This document shows positions 21,971-33,679 of a stretch of 64,000 nt of DNA, piece by piece. A model generated the notes under the pieces. That model did not search any database and was not told the DNA's origin. It saw only the letters and a program-made list of their open reading frames with translations. Source of the stretch: Acanthaster planci (taxonomy: Eukaryota > Echinodermata > Asteroidea > Valvatida > Acanthasteridae). Position numbers and translations under genes: made by a program. The stretch covers positions 92,782 to 156,781 of the forward strand of contig NW_019091633.1 of NCBI RefSeq assembly GCF_001949145.1. Reading direction: 5' to 3'. The number at the start of each line of letters is the position of its first letter. Position 1 is the first letter of the stretch.

Positions 21971-22144
21971 GTCAGCCCCTACAACCTTTCCGTTGCCACA
22001 TGCATAGGAATGCGGGGAACAAGACGGAAGTGGAGTTCTCAAAGTCTACAAAGTGACGTCAGCGGACTTCGCGAACCAGAGCTTCCGTCGTGTTCCCCGC
22101 ATTCCTCGGCGTGTGGCAACGCATAAAGGTGGCAGGGGGCTGAC
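21971..22144. mobile_element. hairpin MITE, 174 bp with 60-bp inverted arms
   Basis: The left arm starts GTCAGCCCC and the right arm ends GGGGGCTGAC. Inside, gttgccaca, ggaatgcggggaaca and gacggaag mirror the complement of the right arm with few mismatches and a 6-7 bp indel. Only about 50 bp separate the arms, so the transcript would fold into a near-perfect hairpin. A target-site duplication is not obvious. Confidence 0.75.
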
Positions 22145-22317
22145 TTTACAAGATCACTGCAGCTCGTATATGACATGTATGGTATGAAATCCAGCCAACA
22201 CAAAGTCCATCAAACATTTTGCTGTAAGACGGCGGGTCAAAAAAGTAAGTTATAATTGTCCTTCGTACAAAAATGGTATGGGATTGGTAATAGTAGTAGA
22301 GTTCCCATACCACCACT

Positions 22318-22497
22318 ATGGAGCCGGAGGAACCTCAGCTGCTTCCTGAGGTTGCCAGTTTGCTTCCGTTCATCCAACATGATGGTTTGTCTTCCGACAC
22401 AACCTCATCATCATGCTCATCTGCACCTGAAACTCGAAATAAAAACCCAACGATGACGGCGACAGCAATTGCCGCAGAACCTGCTGTAAACCTGTAA
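22318..22497 (+). CDS. small ORF, possible exon
   Basis: A 59-codon frame from ATG to TAA. It encodes MEPEEPQLLPEVASLLPFIQ followed by a Ser/Thr-rich tail. The acidic, proline-rich start looks like a genuine N-terminus, and a donor-like GCT|gtaaac lies just before the stop. It may belong with the open segment at 21746-21961, with the hairpin MITE in the intron, but no confirmed splice pair links them. Confidence 0.3.
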   Translation: MEPEEPQLLPEVASLLPFIQHDGLSSDTTSSSCSSAPETRNKNPTMTATAIAAEPAVNL

Positions 22498-25400
22498 CCT
22501 GGATTAAAAAATGCATTTTTTTTCATGAATCAGTGTGAATGGCGTAAAAAGGAATGACATCCTCCCCAGACTACCTTTGTCTGGTCCGACAAAATGAATT
22601 AGGTTTTTAACAACGGCCATACATGTGGGCCCCAACTAGTATAGTGTTTTGTCAAGAATAAATCCCCGCAGTCATATAATTTGGCCATCAGATTCGGCTG
22701 TATTGTACGCGTGCGCGTTGATAGGGGATTCCTCTGAACACGCAGCATGTTATAGTCAGACCCTGGGCGAACAATGCTGTAGGATAATATACATGTACTT
22801 CAGGGAACACATATCCGGCACCCAGAATCACCAGCTCGGTGCAAATACCGAACAAATGTTCGTTGACAGCGGAGATCACTGATACCGAAGGAAAAGCATG
22901 AAGAACTGCATGAAATAAGGCACAGAATTGTGCCGTCCTATCAGACTGTACACTGTGGATAGCTCTGGGAATGTAATACTATTGGTTCCGTGACTGTAAT
23001 TGAATTTGGACGTGCAAAATGACTGTGTGCACAAAGAGTTTTAATGACATGGGACGTGCACAGTATTTTTGGGGCGCGGTGCAATCGGGCAATCTCCGTG
23101 GTTGCACGATCTTTGTGAGATTCTGTCCATTTTGCAATATAAGTTACTTCCAAACGCCTTTTGCTTTTACTTCGCTGTTACCGATTGTGGAGGACTGATC
23201 TTCCAACAGGAGGTCAAGTCCAATGTTTTATCATAAAATATTGACTCATAATGCGATTTCGTGATGGTACAGATTGACTGATCGCACCAAACATCACATG
23301 CATACACGACCTGCAAATACATGTAGGCCTACGTGTACTAGTCAGTTTATTAGACTAATCACGTTGTATATATAGGACCTGAACTTTCAAACATGTAATG
23401 TCAGTTTTTTACGAAAGATCTCTTTTGTTTCCCATTTTAGGTTACAAGATGTATGCATACGAAAAGCAAGCAAGGCGGCAAATGCAGAGGACATGCAGAC
23501 CAGTGAATAAAAATGAAGTCTGAAGAAAAACCTTAGATGGGTAGTTCTGAAAATCCCGTAGTTCTGTGGTGAAATAAAACCTTTTACCATCCCTAAAGCA
23601 AAGTCTGTCAGTACACAGTTGGTTTGTAAGTCAAATCAATCAAGATAGTGAATGAAGGCAAAAACTCTCAGATTCCATCAAGAAAGGTTTACTAAATACA
23701 GAAATGGAATGGACAGGCCGGGGCCATGGCCCCATATTCCACTTTGCATTCCTGTATTTTAATGAGGCTGGATCCGCCCTGGAATAGAAATACTTGTCAA
23801 TTAATCAATTAAAATAATCTCAGGAAAGCTGGTATAAGTGGTGGGAACTGATAACGCAGAAGCAATTAGATTGGTATCGGGAGTTCCAGATGTTAACTTA
23901 TTTGGAAAAAAATCTATGGTATTCTTGGGTGGCATTCTATTCTTTTCTGGCCTGGAATGTAGGCGTGGAAACATTGAATGGACAAAGAAGATGGGAGGGC
24001 AAGCCAATGTCCACTTATAATAGCTTCCATCCAATCCAACGTCCAAGCTATCTGTTCCGCCGCCCCTGCTGGAATGTACAGTGAAGGTTCGTTTAAATCC
24101 GTACAAATTCAACATATTGTGAAGTTGTTGGGATTGGGACCCATAACAGGCAATAATGGTTAATAATAGCACTTTGGCATAGTCTCCAGCTCTATATTAT
24201 ACAGATTCCAAAAAGCTATTTCAAAGCTATTGACTACAAATTCCACACGTGGTTATAGTAACAATTCAAAACTTATTTTAGATGATCTCCTTTTGATGTT
24301 CTACTACATAACATACTGCACTGCTGCACAATATCCCATCCTGCCCAGCTGTTTATTTACTCTTCAACACCACAACTGAGTACATGTAGCTTCGTCCAAT
24401 CCTCAGATGCTGTGAGTTCAGTACTGACATCAAATCAGCAGTTCTTAACTGTGGTACTACAACGAAAAAAAATGTAGTCAGAACAAAGTGATAAATTCAG
24501 CATCTGCGTCGCAGATGGATAATGTAAACTTGGGATTGTGTTATCTGTGATCATTAAATTTCATACATCTGTCAGTTGACAATGGCTTCTCACGAAACTC
24601 ACGTTTGCTGGCTGCCGTCCATGAAGATTGAGATTCAGTACAAGTACTGAAAAATATGGCAATATTATTGCCTCATGTACATGTACGCGCACTATACTAA
24701 ACAATCGAAAAATATTATGGCCTGTTTATAGTTTATGCAATGCGAAGTGGACATCGCGAAGCAATTTGCTGTGGAATTTGTAGGAATTTAAATGTGTTAC
24801 ACTTCTGCAAATTTGCAGTGTCTCATAATTTTGCAATGGAAAACGCTTTCGTGCCAAGTACAAACTGGCCAATTATAAAACCCTAATCACCACAAAAGAA
24901 TTTTGACACTGAAAAATCAACCAAAAAACCCCAATGATTTTTCATACATGCATAATAAACAAGGCAATCAGCCGCTAAAACCGGCATACGTGTTCACGTA
25001 CAGCTGGCTGGGGCTGCAACGGTCCTACGATTGTCGGGATGCGTGGATTGTCGAGCTGATCAATCACCTGATGGCATTAAATTAAGGGCCAACTTGGAGT
25101 TGGCAGCTTGTTCCGTAAACAGCTGTCGGCATTCAAAAGTCAAGTCCTGCCTAGCGCCAAAAAGTCTGGTACAAAAAACGTGACTATTTTTATGTGCATG
25201 TACAGTGGTGTCCCATAAACGTGATACACTTTGACCTTTGCCTCGGATTTCCTCGGACATTATTGCAAAACCTTTTTGTTGAGAAAAAACCTTCAAATTC
25301 ATTCAGTTACACACTGGTAATCTACTTATAAAAAAAACACATGCCGTGGATCCTTCGCGGACAGTTTCAGTTTCTTTAAACGGCGTCTGGAAATTCCTTT

Positions 25401-25836
25401 TAGTGTTCCCTAAAGTGGCACAATAAAAGGATCACAGAAAACCCCACATACACATTGCAGAATAAATAAATTTTGTACAATAATTTTAATCTCTACGCAT
25501 GAGTATAAGTTTGTAAGAAAACGATTTTCTTATTTTTTAGTGGAGTTTAAAAAGGATCGTTGTGGACTTCAAAATGAAGTGTGAAAATAGCGGCAAAAGT
25601 AAACTCCTCTAGAACTTTGTAGCGCGTACTTAACTTTCCAAATTTATGAAAAGCAATGTGCAGAGCTTGATGAATGATGAAATTCATCTGTGAAATTTGG
25701 GATGAAAATGTTGCTTTACCAAGATACCAGGGGGAAAATCAAACCGCACCACGTTTAGGGGCTGTGCCTCGTTAGAGTCCATCAACAGTACACGTAATAA
25801 CGTATACGCTTCCCGTTACGGCAAGTTTGCCACCTT
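22498..25836. other. no gene recognised
   Basis: Intron-like DNA. The minus frame 23801-24172 (123 codons) is the longest open stretch. It has no recognised motif and no good splice borders. A gggcggatccagc word at about 23767-23780 resembles a common invertebrate SINE-like word but nothing extends from it. Confidence 0.4.
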
Positions 25837-25856
25837 ACACACACACACACACACAC
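25837..25856 (+). repeat. (AC)10 microsatellite
   Basis: Ten perfect AC dinucleotides. The overlapping minus ORFs at 25782-26023 are shadows of it. Confidence 0.95.
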
Positions 25857-26948
25857 CCAAACTTTCGGGGAAATACTCGGAATGAAGCATTCAATATAAT
25901 AATTATGGTCTTTGCTTTTACTAAGTGCCAACACACAGGAAAATTTTTTAAGCGCAGCGCCGGTATACATGTATAGCTATTGAATCTGGCTTCGCGTACT
26001 TCGCAAACAATCGGAATGCGCACTTCGCGAACTCGCCAACGGTAGCCTACTTAACATAAAATTACCATAACAAAGGCCATTGTCATGTGATCCAAATGAA
26101 CCTGCTAAGCTCCTCCTCCGCTGGTAACTAAAGATTAACTTAGTTCACAAACGTTCGCTGACTCCGTGAACGGTCAATTTTGAAGCCAAGCCTAATAAGG
26201 GGGCAAATTTTTGAGGTAGAGAGGCAATGCCAATGACTGACTCTCTCATGGGAAATAACAGACTTTTAAGGAATGAGAGCTTCCCTCTCACCTTGGTTGG
26301 GTAGTTTGAAAAAAACATAAGAAGACAACACAAAAACTATTGTACTTAATTGTTGTTAACCAAAGGCACCTGGCTTTGAAAAAAGAATTAACAAACAAGC
26401 ACAGGGGAATGCCTACGCCCCTAAATTGAAAGGAAAGACTAGCCTGCTCGATGGTTGGACCAGGGAAATTAAATATATAATCTAGCACCAACATAGATAT
26501 AAACATAGCATTGAAATCTCTAATTTTGTTCTTGGTATTGGTATTGAAAAATAGTAACAGCTATACTTGAAACCCTACAGTATGTATTATACAGTTGATA
26601 TAAGATTTATAATGAGCCAACAACAGAAACTTAAAAAATTTGAGGGTGAAAATACAGGACTGTTAGCTCTGACGATAAGAAATAAAGAGAGATTATGGGT
26701 GAAGCACTGTAATGCATTGTGGTAGATAGAGTGCACATTATAGTTGATCAAACTTTAGCAAATGTCCTGAATGCACTAGCAAAATATGCAGTGGTAGATA
26801 CTGTGTAAAATGAATGCCACAGACTAGTACAAAAAAACAGGCTCCAATCTGTCATTGAACTAAACAAGTATGGTTTAAATCAATGACTGTCAAGTGACTA
26901 TTAGAAAAATGAGCAACCACTAATTGCTAATACATTTCAATAACCTAC
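25857..26948. other. intron sequence, no gene recognised
   Basis: AT-rich DNA between the microsatellite and the 26949 exon. Minus ORFs at 26145-26506 have no motif. Confidence 0.45.
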
Positions 26949-27096
26949 CTGCTGAGCCATTCTTCGAACCTCCCATCTTCCATCTGCAAGGCACTTTATT
27001 GTCTGTAGCAGCATTTGTCGTAGTATTGTGGACAATGCTTGTAACTGAACATTCTGCAGCCAGTCTATATCAGATTCATCTTGCCTTGCTAGCACC
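26949..27096 (-). CDS. internal exon of unidentified host gene
   Basis: The exon is 148 bp, open. The acceptor is cttttcttttactgcatcag just above 27096; the donor is CAG|gtaggtt just below 26949. It begins with one base that completes the Arg codon left by the 28520-28725 exon and ends in phase 0. The peptide includes WLQNVQLQALSTILRQMLLQ followed by a basic segment WEVRRMAQQ, an amphipathic helix pair typical of HEAT/ARM folds. Family unknown. Confidence 0.87.
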
Positions 27097-27169
27097 CTGA
27101 TGCAGTAAAAGAAAAGTTTCATATTACACCTTAAGCAATGTGGTGTTTTTAATGTGTGACCTCATTATG

Positions 27170-27910
27170 TTACAAGTCACGTGACATTAAAGGTGCACTC
27201 TTCAACGCACTATATATCGTGAAGTACTGCCTATGCACAGTATGCGAATGAGATTTTAAAGTACGAAAATATTGTAAGGGGTTTTGTTGTCGGCGCTTCA
27301 TCTGTGTGAAGAAATACACCAGTTATGCAATTCATGCAGATGACTCCAATGTTTTAGCAATCATTTAATGGACCATTCATGCTTATATCTTTTACGGTTA
27401 ATTTTAAGCGAATTTTTAAGAAGAAAAGGTCTTTTCATTGTAACTTCCCAGCTGATGAGGTCATCGGCCCCAAACTTCACACACGTGTTGAATTGGTAAA
27501 CATCATATCCACCAGTTTTCAGGCAATTTGGACAAACGTCACCACAGACATCTATTCAAAATTCACTTTCCAGAATGTTTAACCTGTCGCTAGAAGGCGC
27601 TTGTCAATTATGTCATCAATAGATGATTTAAAGGATACTATACCCCAACAGACTAACGCCGTTGAAAACGTTTTGATACGTATTACCACTTTTAAACAAT
27701 AAGCTCACTTCTGGTTTTGATTGGAAGGAAGGGTCATGTGATTTGACCCACACAAGATGAATTGAAGACTAAAAATACTCTGCCACTTGACCCACACAGA
27801 ATGTTGCGGGAGGCCACGAGTGATTTTAGATGGATTTTTAAACATTTAACACAATTTTTAAATATAAAAAAATTCATATTTAATCAGTTGATGACATCAT
27901 CATGACGTAA
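27170..27910 (-). repeat. isolated copies of the CRE/E-box array family
   Basis: At 27176-27205 the complement of a gtgcacctttaatgtcacgtg-like segment appears, with CACGTG at 27178-27183. At 27870-27910 a plus-orientation tail, gttgatgacatcatcatgacg, matches the array units of 33.7-37.4 kb. Between them lies AT-rich sequence with weak similarity. Confidence 0.5.
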
Positions 27911-28009
27911 TTATTCTTGGACAACACACAAAACAGCCTTGCAATGGAGATGTAGGTTTGACTTTTGGGCATAGATTTCCTAGCCGCTGTTTTGCTTCCT
28001 TTGTATGCA

Positions 28010-28190
28010 TAATGCTTATACCAGAACTTTGGCAGCTTGCCAAAATGGGCACATCTGCCCAAATCAAGAGCACAGGGCATGCTTGCCCGAAATACTGGGC
28101 ATGATTGCCAGATCCTTGCCAAACTTGGCAGCTATGGGCCAAAATCCTTGGCACGCTTGCCATCCGTTGAACTAGCCTACTCGGAACAGA
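28010..28190 (+). repeat. TTGGC/GCCAA-rich dispersed repeat
   Basis: The words ttggca, tgccaa, gggca and tgccc recur about every 25 bp. A perfect TTGGC-n5-GCCAA palindrome, the nuclear factor I consensus, is at 28029-28043. Related sequence occurs around 29720-29990 and 49920-50030. It is a dispersed repeat of unknown type. Confidence 0.45.
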
Positions 28191-28258
28191 AGGGTGCTAG
28201 CCAAAATGTTTGTACTTGATTGTATGTCATATGCCTAAATTATTAATATAACCAATCA

Positions 28259-28424
28259 GCCCCACCAAAACAAGAGGGTGCCTGGCATAAGATTAAACAC
28301 AACAGATAACAAGTTTGAAAGCACGCAGTTTTTTCACTGCTGGCACGTGCAGTTGAATAAGCCCCACCAGAACAAGAGGGTGCATACCTATCCCAAGATT
28401 AAACACAACATATTAAAAGTTAAC
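28259..28424 (+). repeat. 102-bp-spaced direct duplication
   Basis: gccccaccaaaacaagaggg at 28259 recurs at 28361 with one mismatch. Both are followed, after a small indel, by agattaaacacaaca. It lies in the intron beside the 28520 exon. Confidence 0.8.
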
Positions 28425-28519
28425 CTACAAGTTCAAAGTCTTACATAAGACAAAGTTTACCATAAGACATATTTCCAAATTAAAGTTGTTTACCATTTTA
28501 ACTTGAATTGAGGCACTAC

Positions 28520-28725
28520 CTGTCTCTCCCAGCCAATTCCTGCCACAGGCGCAACATGCGCCCCACTGGGACGACAGACCGTGCACTCCCTTCTACCCCG
28601 ACTATCTGTATGTGCAGTGCATGTGCAGTGGGCATGGTGTAAACTGAAGTAACTTCACACGTATGAACCATATAGACCATGAATTGATCCGCATCATAAG
28701 AGAGCATTGAAGATTTGCATCGAGT
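28520..28725 (-). CDS. internal exon of unidentified host gene
   Basis: The exon is 206 bp, open in one frame, ending with two bases of a codon that the next exon (26949-27096) completes to Arg. The donor is CAG|gtagtg just below 28520. The acceptor is cag at 28726-28728, with a weaker pyrimidine tract than the others, so the 5' border is less certain. The peptide includes TSVYTMPTAHALHIQIVGVE and GRMLRLWQELAGRD. I do not recognise it. Confidence 0.77.
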
Positions 28726-30359
28726 CTGAATAGCATGTTATTCCAGAGAATCTGGCTCCGGCTCCAATGAGTGGAAATTCAAGAGGAAAAACTTTAAGTA
28801 GCTGCAAGTGCAGATAAATTGATTAGAAATGAATGCGCATAAAAAGGGGGAGGGGTGTTCAAAGAGCCTTTAATAATCATAAGAAAACTGTTGCAATATG
28901 GCATTAAAAAGCTACTGAGCAGGGTCATGACCTTTGATATTTCACATCTGAGCACTACTCAACCGACCACCCATTTCTTGCCGCATCCCTAGACATTCAC
29001 ATTTATTGCACCTTCTGCGGTGCAAACACAAACAGCTACCTGTGCTGTCAATGAGTAACTGATGGAAAGGTTACGCTAATATTTCATAGTTTGGTGGAGT
29101 GTTTGTGGGATCCATGCAACTTAATGGGATAAGAGAAATTTAGAGGCTCTGAATTATCATCAGTGGGATTGCCATTCATCTTCGTGTGTAAACCAAACAG
29201 TTCAGACTGTGGAATAATTAGAAGTTTGATATCGTGGAGAACTAAACCAGTATCAATCAATAAATCAATCAATGATTCACAAGGAGTTACGTCTGGATCC
29301 AAATATCAGAAATCGCAAGAAAACCGCTGGCACTCAAATCTGCAACACGGCCAGGGCACGATGACATGCAAAGAGCGACTTCAATTGGCCATGATATCCA
29401 TATGTAGGATGCTTGAACGATATGGAACATGATACATGGAAGGTCAGCAACCATCATCTGTGGTTGGCTTAATATATCCCAACTGCATCAAAGAATCTGT
29501 CATCATATCCAGCTTGGTATTTGTTGTAAATTACCCTCAGGTTAAACGAAGCAGAGTTTAGCATACCTCTAGAAGGGGTGATTGTACCTCATAATTTTGA
29601 TTATTTGTAGGATAAACATCAGGCCACACTGGCCGCCATAGTGCCATGTTTATTACTCACTAAACTTATCCTGAGCTAAGTGATTGAAGTCGAACGTTAC
29701 CACCACAAAGCGAATATGGGCACATACCAGAACTGAGGTAGCTTGTGGAAAAAATTGAGGCACGGTCACTCCCTACTTGCCACGCTGGGCATGCATGAAC
29801 TTTGAGATTCCTGGCATGCTGGCCAACCATTCACCTTCATATTAACATGGCAAACTGATCGGAGTTGAATCAAGTCCCGACATAGTGAGCGAGCACAAAC
29901 GGGCAGCACCGTGGCAGCTTCCATATAATGGAACATGCTTCCATAATTGCCTCCACTTGGCACACACAGCAGGCCCAAATTCTTGGCATGCTAGAAAACT
30001 GTTTACCCTACTGTTTTTGTTTACCCTTACAAAATCCGCACTAAAATTGATAGTTGCAAAGTCTAAACTGACGGTGCAAAAACTCTGCTAGTAGTAGTAT
30101 GTAACTCTCTCACCACAGAAACTTGTGAAACACTTTTACCCATGCAAACAACTTCACCGTAACATAAAGTGTTCTCAAGGGCCGAACGACATGTAGAAAC
30201 TTTAAAAAGTCATTGGTTGGAAATAAATTTTGTTGTCCCAGTGCAAAAAAACCACTGCATACGGAAACAAGACGTAGATGGACATGGCAAGTAAGTTAAA
30301 TTTTCATAAAACTGGGGAATGAAACTAAGCTTTCAAAACCAGATGGGAAAATTGGAACC
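28726..30359. other. intron sequence, no clear gene
   Basis: A minus frame at 29084-29302 ends in SELFGLHTKMNGNP and an acceptor-like tract precedes that part, but no phase fits the neighbouring exons. Sequence at 29720-29990 contains more ttggca/tgccaa words of the dispersed repeat. Confidence 0.4.
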
Positions 30360-30424
30360 TTAACCCCTTCACAGCGGGATTATTNTGGAGCGGTAGTAGC
30401 AGTCCTCCGTAGCGAAGGGGTTAA
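30360..30424. mobile_element. 65-bp TTAA-ended miniature element
   Basis: TTAACCCCTTCACAGCGGGA at the left mirrors the right end, whose complement begins TTAACCCCTTCGCTACGGAGG. TTAA borders both sides, as in the larger piggyBac-like MITEs of this window. One undetermined base (n) is at 30385 in the middle. It may be an extreme internal-deletion derivative or just two ends brought together. Confidence 0.6.
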
Positions 30425-31660
30425 TCTTCCTATCATACTAAATTCTTTTGAACAAGTGAGTTTGAAGTTATGACGATAAAATCAAAGAAATGAGCTTTAA
30501 ATAGCTGAGAAAGTCACAGTCCGTGCTGAGCAGGTTTTGTAAACGTCAAACTTTCATGAAGCTTTCCTCAAGAAATGAGATTACGACATAGAAAATTCAG
30601 CAAAATTAACAGGGTTTACTTTTAGTTAAACTTCCATTAGTATTGTTTGCAGGCAATGATCTCATCCAAGAGAATGTGGATTTTGTTATTAGTTATGTCT
30701 TTATCCCAAAACTGAAGTGTGATTTTACTGGTGCGACAAGGGTTTTCATGTCACTTCCCATGTAAGCGCTACGCCAAACTGCACATAGACGCTGGATTTT
30801 CCCAAAACCTATTTACATGAAATTTCAACAATGCCAACTATAACAGACAGTGCACAAGAAACAGAGCACCAAAGGTAAGCATTGTGAAACTTATTTGAAA
30901 ACTTAAAACCAAACTTTTTCTCTGAAGGAAATAGTCAAGCAGATTTTCAGTCATCATCGTTATCTACATAATAATGGGGCCCAGAGAGACAGAGAATACA
31001 ATGGCTGCAAGGCACACCATAGACTTTCACTCCTCATTATTGGCCAATTCGTTCACCGAACCAGGTAAAGGGGGTCTAATTATGACAGATGTTTGACAGA
31101 AGAGAAAACGTCCGGCACAGTACTTAGAAACAAGCCTATTTGGATAGAACTACCGCACTGGAACAGGCCGATAAATAAACGGTCAATCCCTTCACTGATA
31201 CCAATTTAGTTTGCAACTTGAGAGGAATATACCTTGCCAATGAGGAAAGAAAAATATCACACAGGTCTCTGAAAATATTAGGGAACAACTTTGTGAAATA
31301 TGTGGAATAAGTGAATCAACTGTAAGCTGATCATGATAATGTGTCAAGCACTGCTTGAATACAGCCAAATTACAACATGTAATGGGCATTCGAAACCACA
31401 ACCAGCCGGTGTACTTGTAAGCATTTAATTTTAACAACGATTAACACATGTGGTTTGTTGTGGGTGCAATTAAGTAGTGTTGGTACATTTCAATCCACTC
31501 TGCATAAGACAATAACATAGTCTGTACTATCCTACAGTTACGAGGAATGCGTCAAATGGCCAAAATGCTGTAGTGAATGTTCTTAACATGCTGAGAACAG
31601 GGATAGGTATAGGTCTACATGTAAGGAGGTTGCTTGCAGTGACACCTACCTTTTCATTGT
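30425..31660. other. no gene recognised
   Basis: AT-rich intron-like DNA. The minus ORF 31192-31437 has no motif. Confidence 0.45.
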
Positions 31661-32084
31661 TTAACCCCTTCGCGCCGGGACGTGGCTAGACACACCATAA
31701 AAATTCAGATTCTCGGCCCGCTTTCCAGCTATTATTCTCGGCCCACGCTTCAGCGAACATGGTGAAAGAAGGCAGACCCTCGCTCTTGTATATATGATAA
31801 TTGGCCTTTGTGTGAAACCCAGAAATGAAAAGACCGAATTTGCATCATAATCACCAGCTTCACAATAGTCCCCACTTTGAAAAGAGGCAACGGGAATGTG
31901 GAAGCGTGAGTAGAGCCGCATGCCACCGAACAATCAGCCTTTTCACCGAGTAATTCAAAGTGTGCAGAGCACGTAGGACCACAAACCGAGAATTTGCGGT
32001 TTGGCAGGTGGCCTTCATGGCCAAGCGAGGCTGGAATTCTTGGAGTCGGCTTTCGGGAAAAAAATTCCCGGTGCAAAAGGTTAA
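31661..32084 (+). mobile_element. piggyBac-like MITE, 424 bp
   Basis: The left end TTAACCCCTTCGCGCCGGGA and the complement of the right end (TTAACCTTTTGCACCGGGAA) are inverted repeats bordered by TTAA. The interior shares only short words with the 593-bp family (such as ttgaaaagagg), so it is a related but distinct family. The overlapping ORFs on both strands (31661-32234) are shadows. Confidence 0.7.
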
Positions 32085-33679
32085 TGTCTGGTGCGGCAGC
32101 GCATCTGACATCGTCGCGGACCGCGTGTACTGTGGCGTTGCAGTGCTACTGTGGAGTGTAGGGCTCAAGCCCCACGCTCCTTGAACGTGAATACACGCTG
32201 TGCCTGCAAGTGTATCGGAAGGAATTGAACGCAAGATCGTAGGAATTTAGCCGGATTCAACTTACCCCTACCCTGTAAGCCTACTACTACCCAACAATTC
32301 AAAGTTTTGACCAAAGAGTCCAATTAAATGTCCACCAATAGTCCTCCTCAGCATGACTCACCCCACGTTGTGCCTCATCATCGCCGGTAGAAGTTGAAAG
32401 TCTGCAGGAAAGGACTGCCCGAACACTGACCGCATTGGTGGGCCCTGAGTGTGCTGTTCCACCGACTGTACACAGCGATGAGCGGTAGCCCGTTGGGAAG
32501 AGGATGAGAGCTACGTGTCCAGCGACAGTACAGGTTTGTTGCTCCATTGAATGCTTGCAGCTGCAAGTTGACAGGACCTGTTGTGCTTCTCCTCATAGTT
32601 ATCGCACCAAAGCCCATGGATGGCAGCCATGTACCACCGGGTAGGTCCAAGACAACACCTGCTGGCATACTGCGAAGGTGACCGATGGGTCTGTCCACGT
32701 CTCCTGTGGTGTCTATAGCAAGGTGGCATCGCAGGGGAAACAGCGTACGTGGACATTTCCTCAACTGAATACATAGACTCTGCGTTATTCCTGCCTAGCC
32801 TGCATATCGCATCAGGTGGGGTAACCAAGCCCTGTCAGTCTCTGTCTTGTCGATTTGAAACAAAATGTGAGGAGAATTGACGACACACAGTGCAGTAGAT
32901 TGCTAGCTGGTATGTCATGAGAACGCACCGAAAGAATCGCCCAGAAATAAGAACAACATCGCCAGTAGATAGCAGGAAATATGAAATTTCAGCGGAGAGA
33001 TTTACTTTAGCAAGCAGCAGCTTCAGAAGACTATGCTGAAATGGCCTTTGCGCACCAGCAATTCAGTGTACACTGCTGAATTATAACAATGTGTGACACC
33101 TTGAAATGTGACACGACAAGGATGGTGTACATTACTGTCTCTGGCTCTTTATTGGTGCCTGCATCTTGAAAGGTGGGAAACTGAAACCCCCAGTCGAGTC
33201 ATCCAAGAAATCTTGAGGCAACAAAGTAAACTGTACATGTGTGGAGAATAACGCAAAATGCTATGCATGGTCTGAACAGTAGCAGTGCTGGTGGTGGAAT
33301 GATTCACTCAAGACAAAGGCAAAGTCTGAGGTTTACCTCAAGGGTCAAGCGAGGGCACTGCGCAGGAGGGATATGTAAATGAGCTGTCACAAATGTATAA
33401 CATCTTCCTTGTGTGTTGACTGTAAATTATAGTAACGCTACAGCTTGACTTTTCTTAGGCTTTTGCCAGCCAGCAGGGACCCAGGTGGTCACAAGCCTGC
33501 ACTCCAAGCTACGTGTTTACAACACCATGGCAACAAACTGCTGGATATTAAATTGAGTGATTGCCAACAAGCAATGTCTGCCGAGAATAATGCAATTTTG
33601 GAGCGATAAAACAAATTATTTAAGTGTTGTATTTGCTTTATGGTCTTTGCTGGCTGTAACTTTGAGGACAACTGAAGGA
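32085..33679. other. no gene recognised; balanced-GC patch
   Basis: From about 32300 to 32880 base composition rises and minus frames (32378-32764, 32511-32828) are open, but no motif or splice pair was found. The remainder is AT-rich. Confidence 0.35.

Noticed and set aside
23801-24172. 123-codon minus frame considered as an exon or LINE piece
   Set aside because: No recognisable motif, no acceptor/donor pair, and codon use resembles its AT-rich surroundings.
29000-29302. Minus segment near 29.1-29.2 kb considered as the missing exon between 53.1 and 28.7 kb
   Set aside because: An acceptor-like tract is present, but the required phase (2 in, 0 out) runs into stops. A 36-nt micro-exon ending at a good donor near 29040 also does not fix the phase.
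31661-32234. Several overlapping ORFs on both strands
   Set aside because: They arise from the TTAA-ended MITE at 31661-32084, which is non-coding.
32378-32828. Open minus frames in a GC-balanced patch considered as host exons
   Set aside because: No splice borders in a phase compatible with the neighbouring exons and no domain; left as unresolved sequence.
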